A stretch of 5,963 nucleotides of DNA from Planctomycetia bacterium (GCA_022616395.1 JAKEEV010000637.1:1-5963); one strand, 5' to 3'. Positions 1 through 5,904 are shown, counted from the first letter of the stretch. Notes: generated by a model not told the origin, from the letters alone. Numbers and translations: made by a program.

Positions 1-1509
1 GCGGCGTTCAACCCCAATAAAGAGGAACTTGCGGTCGCGTTCAAGGACCGCGCCGAGGTGTGGACCATCCGCGGAGATGCGAAGAAGAGCGTGGTGAGGA
101 AGCTCCCGACCGACGGGCCGGTGACTGCTCTTGCGTACTCGAAGGACGGAAAGTTGCTCGCGGTCGGCATCCGCAAGCTCGTCAGAGTCGATCCGGTTGA
201 TGTGAGGGCAATCGGGAGCAAGAGCGAGGTGTACGTATTCAACGTGGCGGTGGGGAAGGAGCTAATACGATTCGATGGGTTCGCTTCCGTGAACGAGGCA
301 ACACTGGCGGTGACCGCGCTGGCCTTCCACCCCGACGGCAAGAAACTCGCGGCCGGCACCGGATTCGTATCCACCGAACCGATCAGCCGAGTGGCAATTC
401 CGAAGACCGGCGAAGTGAAGATCTGGATCCTCGACGCTCCAACTCCTCCCCCTCCGTTGGAGAAGTTCGCGCTCGAACCCACAGCGCGGCACTGGAGGGA
501 CGCCGCGGTGTTAACCGATCACGGCCGGCTGGTCAATGGAGTCGCGGTCGCGCCTGACGGCAAATCCTTCGCCGCCGCCACCGATGGGAACATCACCGTG
601 TGGGATTCCGCGACACGCAAAGTGCTGTGGAAGCACAAGCACACGGATTCGGCTGTCTTCGCGCTCGCGTACAGTCCAGACGGCAAGCACATTTGCATCG
701 CGACGACAATCGACGTGACTCGACTTGACGCAAGGACGGGCAAGAACGATCCGTGGACCGATGACAACGCGATCTGGTTCGGCAAGGTTCGCGCGCTGGC
801 GTATCGGCCTGGGGGCGAGTGGCTCGCGGCGAGCGACGGATACTGGACGGGGATGCGAACGCTCAACGCGAAGGGCGAGGAGGCGACAATCGTCGAACGA
901 CCGAAGATCAAGGTGTTCCCAGAGAAGCCCGCGGGCGTTGCGTGGTCGAAGGATGGCAAGCGGCTGGCGTTCATTCACTACCAGAACGTGGACGGCAAGT
1001 GGCCGGTGGGGATTGAGACTGAAGGCAAACCAGCGATGGTACTCGCCGGGCACACGGAGCAGGTCACCTGCTTAGCGTGGTCGAAGGACGGCAAGGTGAT
1101 TGCAAGCGGCGACGAGAAGGGAACGGTGATTCTCTGGGACGCCGAGACCGGTAAGGAACTGTGGCGGAAGGAGTTCAAGGGAGGCGACCCCAACAAGCTC
1201 CCCTTCGGCCAACCGATCGACGAGAAACCCGCGCGCATCAACTCGCTGGCGATCTCACCGTTCGACAACACAGTCGCTGCTGCGGTTTCGTTCGGGGCCG
1301 GTAATAAGCGGGAGCGAGTCGTGTTGCTCGCGGCGAAGGACGGCAAGGAGGAAGATCAACTGATGCGAGCGTGGATGATTCCGGTGTCTTCCGTGGCGTG
1401 GCCGAATGATGGGAAGTTCCTCGTCACCGGCTGCGGGATTCCGCCGGGAGTGACGATCAAGATGAGCGATCAGCCGACCAGCGAAGTAGTGGTCTGGGAG
1501 CGGAAGTAA
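1..1509 (+). CDS. WD40-repeat beta-propeller protein, 5' end outside window
   Basis: The reading frame is open from base 1 to the TAA at 1507-1509, giving 502 visible residues. The codons before the GTG at 58 already read as the end of a WD40 blade (NPNKEELAVAFKDRAEVW), so the gene starts upstream and 58 is not its start. About ten blade-like units are seen, most with a V-x-x-[LV]-A-[FWY]-[SP]-x-D-G-K core, at visible residues of roughly 39, 101, 178, 218, 262, 311, 351, 413 and 461. The best is HTEQVTCLAW...GTVILWDAETGKELW at about 351-388. The last strand, SEVVVWERK, ends the protein. More than seven units plus the missing part suggest two propellers. WD40 propellers are protein-interaction scaffolds. 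In planctomycetes they are often fused to kinase, sigma-factor or cytochrome-like domains, but no such domain is visible here, so the specific role is unknown. Family call is firm; function is not. Confidence 0.9.
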   Translation, partial: AAFNPNKEELAVAFKDRAEVWTIRGDAKKSVVRKLPTDGPVTALAYSKDGKLLAVGIRKLVRVDPVDVRAIGSKSEVYVFNVAVGKELIRFDGFASVNEATLAVTALAFHPDGKKLAAGTGFVSTEPISRVAIPKTGEVKIWILDAPTPPPPLEKFALEPTARHWRDAAVLTDHGRLVNGVAVAPDGKSFAAATDGNITVWDSATRKVLWKHKHTDSAVFALAYSPDGKHICIATTIDVTRLDARTGKNDPWTDDNAIWFGKVRALAYRPGGEWLAASDGYWTGMRTLNAKGEEATIVERPKIKVFPEKPAGVAWSKDGKRLAFIHYQNVDGKWPVGIETEGKPAMVLAGHTEQVTCLAWSKDGKVIASGDEKGTVILWDAETGKELWRKEFKGGDPNKLPFGQPIDEKPARINSLAISPFDNTVAAAVSFGAGNKRERVVLLAAKDGKEEDQLMRAWMIPVSSVAWPNDGKFLVTGCGIPPGVTIKMSDQPTSEVVVWERK

Positions 1510-1519
1510 CCTGGGTTGC

Positions 1520-1537
1520 CCGCCGCAAGCGCGGCGG
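1520..1537 (+). other. Short GC hairpin after the WD40 gene
   Basis: A perfect 7-bp inverted repeat, CCGCCGC / GCGGCGG, with a 4-base AAGC loop begins 10 bases after the WD40 stop codon. It has no T-run on its 3' side (ATATACC follows). It is more likely an RNA-stabilising 3' hairpin or a helper of the stronger hairpin downstream than a terminator by itself. Confidence 0.5.
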
Positions 1538-1556
1538 ATATACCGCGAGTAACGCG

Positions 1557-1602
1557 CAGCCGCGACGCGCAGCGATTCTGCGCGTCGCGGTTGTTTCGTT
1601 TC
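1557..1602 (+). terminator. Strong intrinsic terminator-like hairpin between WD40 gene and fabI
   Basis: A perfect 13-bp stem (CCGCGACGCGCAG at 1560-1572, CTGCGCGTCGCGG at 1578-1590) with a 5-base CGATT loop. G-T, A-T and C-G pairs can extend it outward at the base. It is followed directly by a T-rich tract, TTGTTTCGTTTC (1591-1602), the classic layout of a Rho-independent terminator for the WD40 gene. The 5' arm has a near-copy just upstream at 1543-1559 (CCGCGA-GTAA-CGCGCAG), which could pair with the same 3' arm. The hairpin ends very close to the fabI ribosome binding site, so it may also act in the fabI leader. Confidence 0.75.
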
Positions 1603-1605
1603 GTC

Positions 1606-1610
1606 AGGAG
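1606..1610 (+). promoter_or_regulatory. Ribosome binding site of fabI
   Basis: AGGAG lies 6 bases before the ATG at 1617. It fixes the start of fabI and sits directly after the T tract of the preceding hairpin. Confidence 0.75.
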
Positions 1611-1616
1611 ACTCCC

Positions 1617-2504
1617 ATGATCCCGATCAATCTGTCCGGCAAGGTGGCTCTGGTTTCCGGCGTGGGCGACAATCTGAGCTTCGCGTGGTTCATCTCGAAG
1701 ACACTTCAAGCGGCCGGGGCGAAGATCGTGCTGTCGGTCCACCCGCGATACATGGGGATTGTCGAGGGGTTGCTCCGCAGCACGCAAGACGACGATGTGG
1801 AAGCCCGCAAGATGCCCGATGGCTCGGAGTTCGCGCCGACAAAGCTCTTCCCATGTGATGCCAGTTACGACACGATGGACGATGTGCCGCCGGAGGTGAA
1901 GAACGACCGCCGGTACGCGAAGTTCCCCGAATACTCGGTCAAGGGCACCGTCGATGCCGTCGCCGCGGAGTTCGGCGGGATCGATATCCTCATTCACTCG
2001 ATCGCGTTCAGCCGCGAGGTCACCAAGCCGCTCATCGACACAAGCCGCAAGGCTTACCACGAAGCGATGGGCATCAGTGCCTACTCGCTCATCAGCATGG
2101 TGCGCGCTGCTGCTCCTCACATGGCAAACCGACCAGGCGGAGCGAGCGTGGTCGGGCTAACGTATGTCGCGGGCGAGCGCGTGGTGCCTCACTACGGAGG
2201 TGGAATGGGCACCTGCAAGGCCGCTCTTCAGATGGATGCGAAGCAACTCGCCTGGTTCGTCGGCGACAAGAACATTCGCGTGAATCTGATCTCCGCTGGT
2301 CCCTACGCCAGCCGAGCCGCGCGCGCAATCAACAAGGACTTCGACAAACTCGTGACTCACGCGGCCGAACACTCTCCGCTTCGGCGACCCATCGAGCCGG
2401 ACGAAGTCGCCAACGCAACTCTCTACCTGTGCAGCCCGCTCGCCAGCGCCGTCACCGGGCAGATCCTCTACGTCGACTGCGGCTACAACATCATGGGGAC
2501 GTGA
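1617..2504 (+). CDS. fabI: Enoyl-[acyl-carrier-protein] reductase (NADH), plant/chlamydia-like type
   Basis: This 295-residue protein belongs to the short-chain dehydrogenase superfamily. FabI performs the last step of each fatty-acid elongation cycle, reducing trans-2-enoyl-ACP with NADH in the cytoplasm. The N-terminal nucleotide-binding turn is G15-VGDNLSF. The catalytic pair is Tyr183 and Tyr193 with Lys201 (LTY...HYGGGMGTCK). The conserved RVNLISAGP lies at 221-229 and YVDCGYN at 285-291, near the C-terminus. It is longer than E. coli FabI (262 residues). It carries the extra segment around residues 57-105 (MPDGSEFAP...DVPPEVKNDRRYA) and a Y-x7-K spacing, where E. coli has Y-x6-K. Both traits match plant plastid enoyl-ACP reductases as I remember them. 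The start is set by AGGAG 6 bases upstream. It follows a WD40 gene on the same strand but is separated from it by a terminator-like hairpin, so it is probably its own unit. Confidence 0.95.
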   Translation: MIPINLSGKVALVSGVGDNLSFAWFISKTLQAAGAKIVLSVHPRYMGIVEGLLRSTQDDDVEARKMPDGSEFAPTKLFPCDASYDTMDDVPPEVKNDRRYAKFPEYSVKGTVDAVAAEFGGIDILIHSIAFSREVTKPLIDTSRKAYHEAMGISAYSLISMVRAAAPHMANRPGGASVVGLTYVAGERVVPHYGGGMGTCKAALQMDAKQLAWFVGDKNIRVNLISAGPYASRAARAINKDFDKLVTHAAEHSPLRRPIEPDEVANATLYLCSPLASAVTGQILYVDCGYNIMGT

Positions 2505-2564
2505 TGGGAAACAGGAGAGCCAACCCATGCCACAAGGTTATCTTCCCGGAGAAGTGAAACGCCG

Positions 2565-2592
2565 CGGCCCGCACCAATCTTGGTGCGGGCCG
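2565..2592. terminator. Bidirectional terminator-like inverted repeat in the convergent gap
   Basis: A perfect 13-bp inverted repeat (CGGCCCGCACCAA / TTGGTGCGGGCCG) with a 2-base centre, so effectively 11-12 bp with a 4-base loop in RNA. It lies between fabI (ends 2504) and the convergent secreted-protein gene (ends 2615). The T-rich tails are weak on both sides (ACACTTTG on plus, CGGCGTTTCAC on minus). It probably ends transcription from both directions, or at least caps both 3' ends. Confidence 0.7.
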
Positions 2593-2614
2593 ACACTTTG
2601 CGCGATGCGAACGA

Positions 2615-3499
2615 TTACTTCGCGGGCTTCAACTTGGTGGTGCTATCGCCGGTGACCGGACCAGACATGGTGATCTCGATCTTGAGGTCATCCATCTTCT
2701 GGACGCCGGAGATCTTGATCTTCCCTTCGAATTTCTCCTTCACCGCGATTCCGGTCTCCAGACTCTTCCAGGTGGTGATGGTCAGATCCATCTCGACATC
2801 CATGTTCGGCTCGCCGTCTTCCTTCATCTTGCCGGTGATCTTCCCCTTCGACTGGATGACAGCGCACTTCTCCTGGTTGACATCTTCCACTTTCATGAAC
2901 TGCTGACTGATCTTCCCCTTCACGTCGGTGAACGAGTTGCCCAGGAGTTTCTGAAGCGCGGCCGCTTCCACTGTCCACTTGTGACCGACCTTCACCTTCT
3001 CTTTCGGGTACAGGTCGTCGTCGTTTTCGATGCCGTTGCGGTTATTCAGTTCCTTCTTCTGTTTGGCGCTGGGCTGGGTGTCCACAAGCAGGTGCTTCCA
3101 CTTCCCATCCGCGGTGCGCTCGCTGATGACGATTTCTTTTTCCAGCGGGGTCGATTCGGTCTCGTTGATTTCGATACCGCCGATGTCGGCTTTGATCTCG
3201 GCCTGTTCCTTGATGATCTTGGTCTGGCACTTGATCACCTCGCGGCCCTTGACGGCCAGCACCTTCGCTTCTTCCTCGCTGGTGACGACCATCGTGAGCT
3301 TCCCCTTCTTCTCCATGCCGAGGAACTTCATCGTCGTGTCGGCGTCCTTGATTGTCAGCGTGCCCTTGGTGACGAACACCTGCTTGACCTTGGGAGCAGG
3401 TCCGCGAAGGTCGTAGGTCTCGTCATCGGCCGCCCGACTGAAATTCAACGCGCTGAACAGCACCGCCACCACACCGATGGTCCATTTCAGCTTGTGCAT
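2615..3499 (-). CDS. Secreted lysine-rich protein of unknown function
   Basis: The protein has 294 residues. The N-terminus MHKLK-WTIGVVAVLFSALNF-SRA is a standard Sec signal peptide with likely cleavage after Ala23 or Ala24, so the mature protein should be outside the cytoplasmic membrane. The rest has no membrane segment and reads as alternating beta strands (KGKLTMVV, KGKITGKM, DVEMDLTITTW, EGKIKISGV). It has 45 Lys against only 5 Arg, unusual in GC-rich DNA. The segment YPKEKVKVGHKWTV at 164-177 recalls the 'P-V-K-V-G-D-x-W' core of DUF6263-like secreted proteins. That link is from memory and weak, and no enzymatic motif is visible. The start is well supported by GAGGAG 6 bases upstream (3506-3511). 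It is the third gene in a row on the minus strand, 138 bases after the glycosyltransferase, with palindromes in that gap that suggest its own promoter. Confidence 0.85.
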   Translation of the reverse strand: MHKLKWTIGVVAVLFSALNFSRAADDETYDLRGPAPKVKQVFVTKGTLTIKDADTTMKFLGMEKKGKLTMVVTSEEEAKVLAVKGREVIKCQTKIIKEQAEIKADIGGIEINETESTPLEKEIVISERTADGKWKHLLVDTQPSAKQKKELNNRNGIENDDDLYPKEKVKVGHKWTVEAAALQKLLGNSFTDVKGKISQQFMKVEDVNQEKCAVIQSKGKITGKMKEDGEPNMDVEMDLTITTWKSLETGIAVKEKFEGKIKISGVQKMDDLKIEITMSGPVTGDSTTKLKPAK

Positions 3500-3505
3500 G
3501 GATGT

Positions 3506-3511
3506 CTCCTC
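3506..3511 (-). promoter_or_regulatory. Ribosome binding site of the secreted lysine-rich protein
   Basis: On the minus strand GAGGAG lies 6 bases before the ATG (3499-3497). It is the best Shine-Dalgarno match in the window and confirms this start. Confidence 0.75.
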
Positions 3512-3520
3512 GGAACACCA

Positions 3521-3548
3521 ATGAGAACGTAACGGGGAGTGTTCTCAT
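3521..3548. promoter_or_regulatory. Candidate operator: 8-bp inverted repeat with 12-bp spacer
   Basis: ATGAGAAC (3521-3528) and GTTCTCAT (3541-3548) are perfect inverted copies, with half-site centres exactly 20 bp apart, about two helical turns. The element lies 22-49 bases upstream of the secreted-protein start, where a dimeric regulator could bind. It could also be a 5'-leader hairpin. No clear -35/-10 pair was found, so the operator reading is tentative. Confidence 0.35.
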
Positions 3549-3584
3549 GTAAGGAAGTCACAGCCCCGTCATCTTCCGAGTTCG

Positions 3585-3598
3585 TGCCTCAAGAGGCA
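3585..3598. repeat. 14-bp palindrome between glycosyltransferase and secreted-protein genes
   Basis: TGCCTC-AA-GAGGCA is a perfect palindrome 40 bases past the glycosyltransferase stop codon and 86 bases before the next start. No T-run follows on the minus strand, so it is a poor terminator. It may be a 3' hairpin of the glycosyltransferase message or a second binding site. Confidence 0.4.
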
Positions 3599-3637
3599 AC
3601 ATTTCTGTGTGAAAAGTGAAATTGTCGGCGAACTGGC

Positions 3638-4630
3638 TTACGCGGCCTCGGCGGTTGGTCCGATTCGCGGTTGAGCTGCGCGATCCAGGTTCCGTCGTTC
3701 GCGCACGACATACGGCCGCTTCCCCTGGCTCTCGTAGTAGACTCGCGTGAGCACTTCGCCCATCAGACCCAGCGAAACAAATTGCACGCCGATCAGCCCC
3801 GCGACCGCGCCGAGGAGGAACAGCGGGTTGGCCGTCATGCCCGGTCCGGTGGTGTACTTCATCACCACACTCGCCGCCACTCCCACGAAGCCCGCGAGCA
3901 AACACACGAGACCGAATCCGCCGAACAGATGCATCGGCCGCGTCTGAAAACTTCCCTGAAACTTCACTGTCATCAAGTCAAGCATCACGCGAACGCTTCG
4001 AGTGAGGTTATATTTCGACTTCCCCGCGGTGCGCGGATGGTGCCTCACGGGAATTTGAGTGACCGCTGCTCCTTGCTGCATGATGAGGGCTGTAATGAAT
4101 CGGTGCATCTCGCCATAGAGAACCATTCCGTCGAAGACTTCTCTGCGCACCGCGCGCAGCGTGCAACCGAAGTCCTTGAATGGCACGCCCAGTACCTTGC
4201 GAATGAGCCAGTTGGCGATGAGGCTCGGCACCTTGCGCAGAAGAAGTTTGTCTTTGCGTTTCTGACGCTGGCCCAGAACCGCGTCATAGCCTTCATTGAG
4301 CTTGGCGAGCATCGCGGGGATGTCGGCGGGGTCGTTTTGCAAGTCGCCGTCCATCGTGACGATCACATCACCGCGTGCCGCGTCGAGACCGGCCTGAGTC
4401 GCGGCACTCTGGCCGAAGTTGCGGCGGAGCCTCACGACTTTCACGCGATCATCCGCGCTTGCGAGTCGCTCCAGTTCGGCGAACGTGCCATCCTTACTCC
4501 CATCGTCAACGAAGACGAGTTCCCACGGTCCGCAGTGTGCCGAATCGAGAGCTTCGCGCACCCGTTCGACCAGCGCGCGAACATTCTCCCGCTCGTCCTT
4601 CACCGGCACCACAACGGATAAGAGCGACAT
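3638..4630 (-). CDS. Family 2 glycosyltransferase, polyprenyl-phosphate sugar transferase type
   Basis: The protein has 330 residues when started at the ATG of MSLLSVVVPVKDE. This family (DPM1/ArnC/GtrB-like) moves a sugar from a nucleotide-sugar to a dolichyl- or undecaprenyl-phosphate carrier at the inner face of the membrane. The GT-A fold fills about residues 1-230: VVVPVKDE at 6-13, VDDGSKDGT at 41-49, the metal-binding DGD at 94-96 in TMDGDLQNDP, DFGCTLRAVRR at 153-163, and HHPRTAGKSKY at 197-207. Two hydrophobic helices follow at about 234-257 and 266-292, then a basic cytoplasmic tail. Length and order match the family. The frame stays open to 4897, but the extra 89 residues translate an interspersed repeat and the end of the phosphatase gene, so I reject them. 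GAGGG lies 6 bases before the chosen ATG. The sugar and the final glycan are unknown. It follows the phosphatase gene on the same strand. Confidence 0.92.
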   Translation of the reverse strand: MSLLSVVVPVKDERENVRALVERVREALDSAHCGPWELVFVDDGSKDGTFAELERLASADDRVKVVRLRRNFGQSAATQAGLDAARGDVIVTMDGDLQNDPADIPAMLAKLNEGYDAVLGQRQKRKDKLLLRKVPSLIANWLIRKVLGVPFKDFGCTLRAVRREVFDGMVLYGEMHRFITALIMQQGAAVTQIPVRHHPRTAGKSKYNLTRSVRVMLDLMTVKFQGSFQTRPMHLFGGFGLVCLLAGFVGVAASVVMKYTTGPGMTANPLFLLGAVAGLIGVQFVSLGLMGEVLTRVYYESQGKRPYVVRERRNLDRAAQPRIGPTAEAA

Positions 4631-4636
4631 GGGGAA

Positions 4637-4641
4637 CCCTC
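4637..4641 (-). promoter_or_regulatory. Ribosome binding site that decides the glycosyltransferase start
   Basis: On the minus strand GAGGG stands 6 bases before the ATG at 4630. It lies just inside the end of the repeat array and supports the short 330-residue protein over the extended frame. Confidence 0.6.
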
Positions 4642-4647
4642 GCTCTC

Positions 4648-4762
4648 GTAGGACAAGCTTCCAGCCTGTCTCTGGAAGTAGGACAGGCTGGACACCTGTC
4701 ATAGCTTCTGACAGGCAAGATGCCTGTCCTACGAAGGCTGACAGGCTGGAAGCCTGTCCTAC
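4648..4762. repeat. Symmetric array of four 24-bp palindromic repeats (a> b> <c <d)
   Basis: Units lie at 4648-4671 (a), 4678-4701 (b), 4709-4732 (c) and 4739-4762 (d). Each is an imperfect palindrome: GTAGGACAGGC, a 6-base middle, then a GCCTGTC-like arm. Units a and b read on plus; c and d are the reverse complement. Gaps are 6, 7 and 6 bases, so the block is symmetric about base 4705. Unit a matches the reverse complement of d at 22 of 24 positions; b matches c at 18 of 24, differing only in the middle six. The block fills most of the gap between the phosphatase stop and the glycosyltransferase start. It looks like a REP/BIME-type interspersed repeat. Similar sequences give the spurious 'VGQASSLS' and 'DRQDACPT' peptides I remember from planctomycete annotations. 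A dispersal mechanism is not visible here. Confidence 0.85.
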
Positions 4763-5778
4763 GAGACGGTCACGGTCGTTTGCAGCGGTTCGGAGCCGTA
4801 TTGCGTGAAAGCGGTATCGAGTAACTCGATGGGCTGGCCGTCGAGCAGGTCGGCGTGGAACGGATAAGTTCCCGCGGGCATCGGTGGAAGTCCGCACACA
4901 AGGTCAATGTGTTCGCCTGGCTTGACCGTGCGAGCGAACTGACCCGCGAAGCCTCTGTGAAGATGCACCCCGCGCGTGTCCGTCAGCGTGTGCCGCAATC
5001 GAATGCCGCCCGCGCCGCCTGGAGTGAAGGTCCAGGGTTCGACCGAGTTGTTCAGTGCGCGAACAGTGATCGTGAATCCGCGCCCGGCCGCGAACTTCAT
5101 CGGGTGAGTCACCGACAGTTCCGCGCGATATGGGCCGGGGCAATAATCGGTTTTCACCCACTGACGAAACTGCTCGGTCGTGTGCGACTTTCCGCGAGCA
5201 GTTAACCACGCCTGGTAATAGTCGAAGAATCCGTCCATCGCGGCGGTTCGGCCAATCGAGACGTGTCCGTATCGCGTCCACAGTTGCCGACGCGCTTGCT
5301 TGAGAGTTGCATCGGTTAGGATCAGCATCGCGATTGTGGAAGCAAGCCCGGTGCGGTCGGCTCCGCGCTGACAGTGCAGCACCAGCGGGTAAGCGGTGTG
5401 CTCATACACCTCGATGAGCCGTTGAACTTCGCCGGGGACGGGGTAGCGCTTCGCGGAGAATGTAATGTCTTCCTGATTCACGTTGGCCGCGTGTGTGGTG
5501 CGGCATTCGTCGATGTACCAGGGCATGTTGCTGCACACGCCGCGCAGGTTCACAACGGTGCGAATTCCCTTCTCCGCAATGAACGTTTCAAGCTGATGCG
5601 GCTTCAACTGAGCCGTGCGATAGACGCGACCGGGAATGACCGTGTGGATGTTGGTCAGCGCGACCACACGCACGACTTCAGAAGTGAAACCCAGAACGAC
5701 CGCTCCGCCCGCGAGCTTCAGCAGCCCGCGGCGTGTGAATCGGCGACCACGCGATGGAGGAGGTGTGGGTGCGTCCAT
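4759..5778 (-). CDS. Tat-signal tyrosine/dual-specificity phosphatase with C-terminal beta-sandwich domain
   Basis: The protein has 339 residues from the chosen ATG at 5778. The N-terminus has a twin-arginine motif, T15-RRGLLK, then the hydrophobic LAGGAVVLGF. No clear AxA cleavage site is seen, so it may stay anchored in the membrane. The phosphatase domain covers about 45-200. RVYRTAQLKPHQLETFIAEK and TVVNLRGV are typical of the bacterial 'protein tyrosine/serine phosphatase' group, and the active-site loop is H-C136-QRGAD-R142-TG, the Cx5R signature of a cysteine phosphatase. Residues about 217-339 form a likely Ig-like beta sandwich (ALNNSVEPW, VKPGEHIDL, AGTYPFHADL, YGSEPLQTTVTV). It probably dephosphorylates an extracytoplasmic or surface substrate, which is unknown. 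The frame extends 57 residues further upstream, but that part translates tandem repeats. The start has only a weak ribosome site. The stop codon lies inside a repeat unit. Confidence 0.85.
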   Translation of the reverse strand: MDAPTPPPSRGRRFTRRGLLKLAGGAVVLGFTSEVVRVVALTNIHTVIPGRVYRTAQLKPHQLETFIAEKGIRTVVNLRGVCSNMPWYIDECRTTHAANVNQEDITFSAKRYPVPGEVQRLIEVYEHTAYPLVLHCQRGADRTGLASTIAMLILTDATLKQARRQLWTRYGHVSIGRTAAMDGFFDYYQAWLTARGKSHTTEQFRQWVKTDYCPGPYRAELSVTHPMKFAAGRGFTITVRALNNSVEPWTFTPGGAGGIRLRHTLTDTRGVHLHRGFAGQFARTVKPGEHIDLVCGLPPMPAGTYPFHADLLDGQPIELLDTAFTQYGSEPLQTTVTVS

Positions 5779-5835
5779 GCGCTCGAAAGCATGACACAAC
5801 CGCGTGAATTGGGAAAGGGCAACTTCCCACCGCTC

Positions 5836-5871
5836 TTTGGAACCTTTGGAACCTTTGGAACCTTTGGAACC
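5836..5871. repeat. Four perfect 9-bp tandem repeats (TTTGGAACC)
   Basis: Four exact copies of TTTGGAACC run without interruption. On the minus strand they read GGTTCCAAA and give the peptide SKGSKGSKGSK in the frame upstream of the phosphatase start. They lie 58-93 bases before that start. They are likely non-coding leader or intergenic sequence, and a length-variable repeat by strand slippage is possible. Confidence 0.85.
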
Positions 5872-5904
5872 CAGGGTGCGCTCGCTGCGCTTCGCGACCC
5901 TGGG
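5870..5904. repeat. Hairpin adjoining the tandem repeats
   Basis: CCCAGGGT (5870-5877) and ACCCTGGG (5897-5904) are perfect inverted 8-mers around a 19-base GC-rich middle. GCG/CGC can add three more pairs with one bulged base. A smaller CCCC-TTC-GGGG hairpin lies at 5918-5928. Together with the tandem repeats this looks like one composite interspersed element. The remaining bases to 5963 show no gene or clear promoter. Confidence 0.6.

Noticed and set aside
58..60. GTG as start of the WD40 gene
   Set aside because: The frame is open back to base 1 and the upstream codons already encode part of a WD40 blade, so the gene is cut by the window edge.
1470..2120. Open frame on the minus strand opposite fabI (216 codons)
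   Set aside because: fabI on the plus strand is unambiguous. The antisense product has no domain and overlaps the terminator hairpin region.
2527..2655. Small 42-codon frame after fabI (MPQGYLPGEVKRRG...) with AGGAG 9 bases upstream
   Set aside because: It runs through the convergent terminator hairpin and into the antisense of the secreted-protein gene, and its C-terminal half is Trp/Arg/Cys-rich as in random GC-rich frames. A real leader peptide cannot be excluded but is not supported.
2981..3532. Open frame on the plus strand opposite the secreted protein (183 codons)
   Set aside because: Its Leu/Asp/Phe-rich sequence is the complement of the Lys/Glu-rich codons of the minus-strand gene, which has a signal peptide and a strong ribosome binding site.
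3671..4621. Long open frame on the plus strand opposite the glycosyltransferase
   Set aside because: The minus strand encodes all conserved family 2 glycosyltransferase motifs. The plus frame is rich in His, Arg and Ala with no recognisable domain, typical of an antisense shadow in GC-rich DNA.
4648..4762. CRISPR array
   Set aside because: Units are in opposite orientations with 6-7 base gaps and no spacers of CRISPR length, and no cas genes are present.
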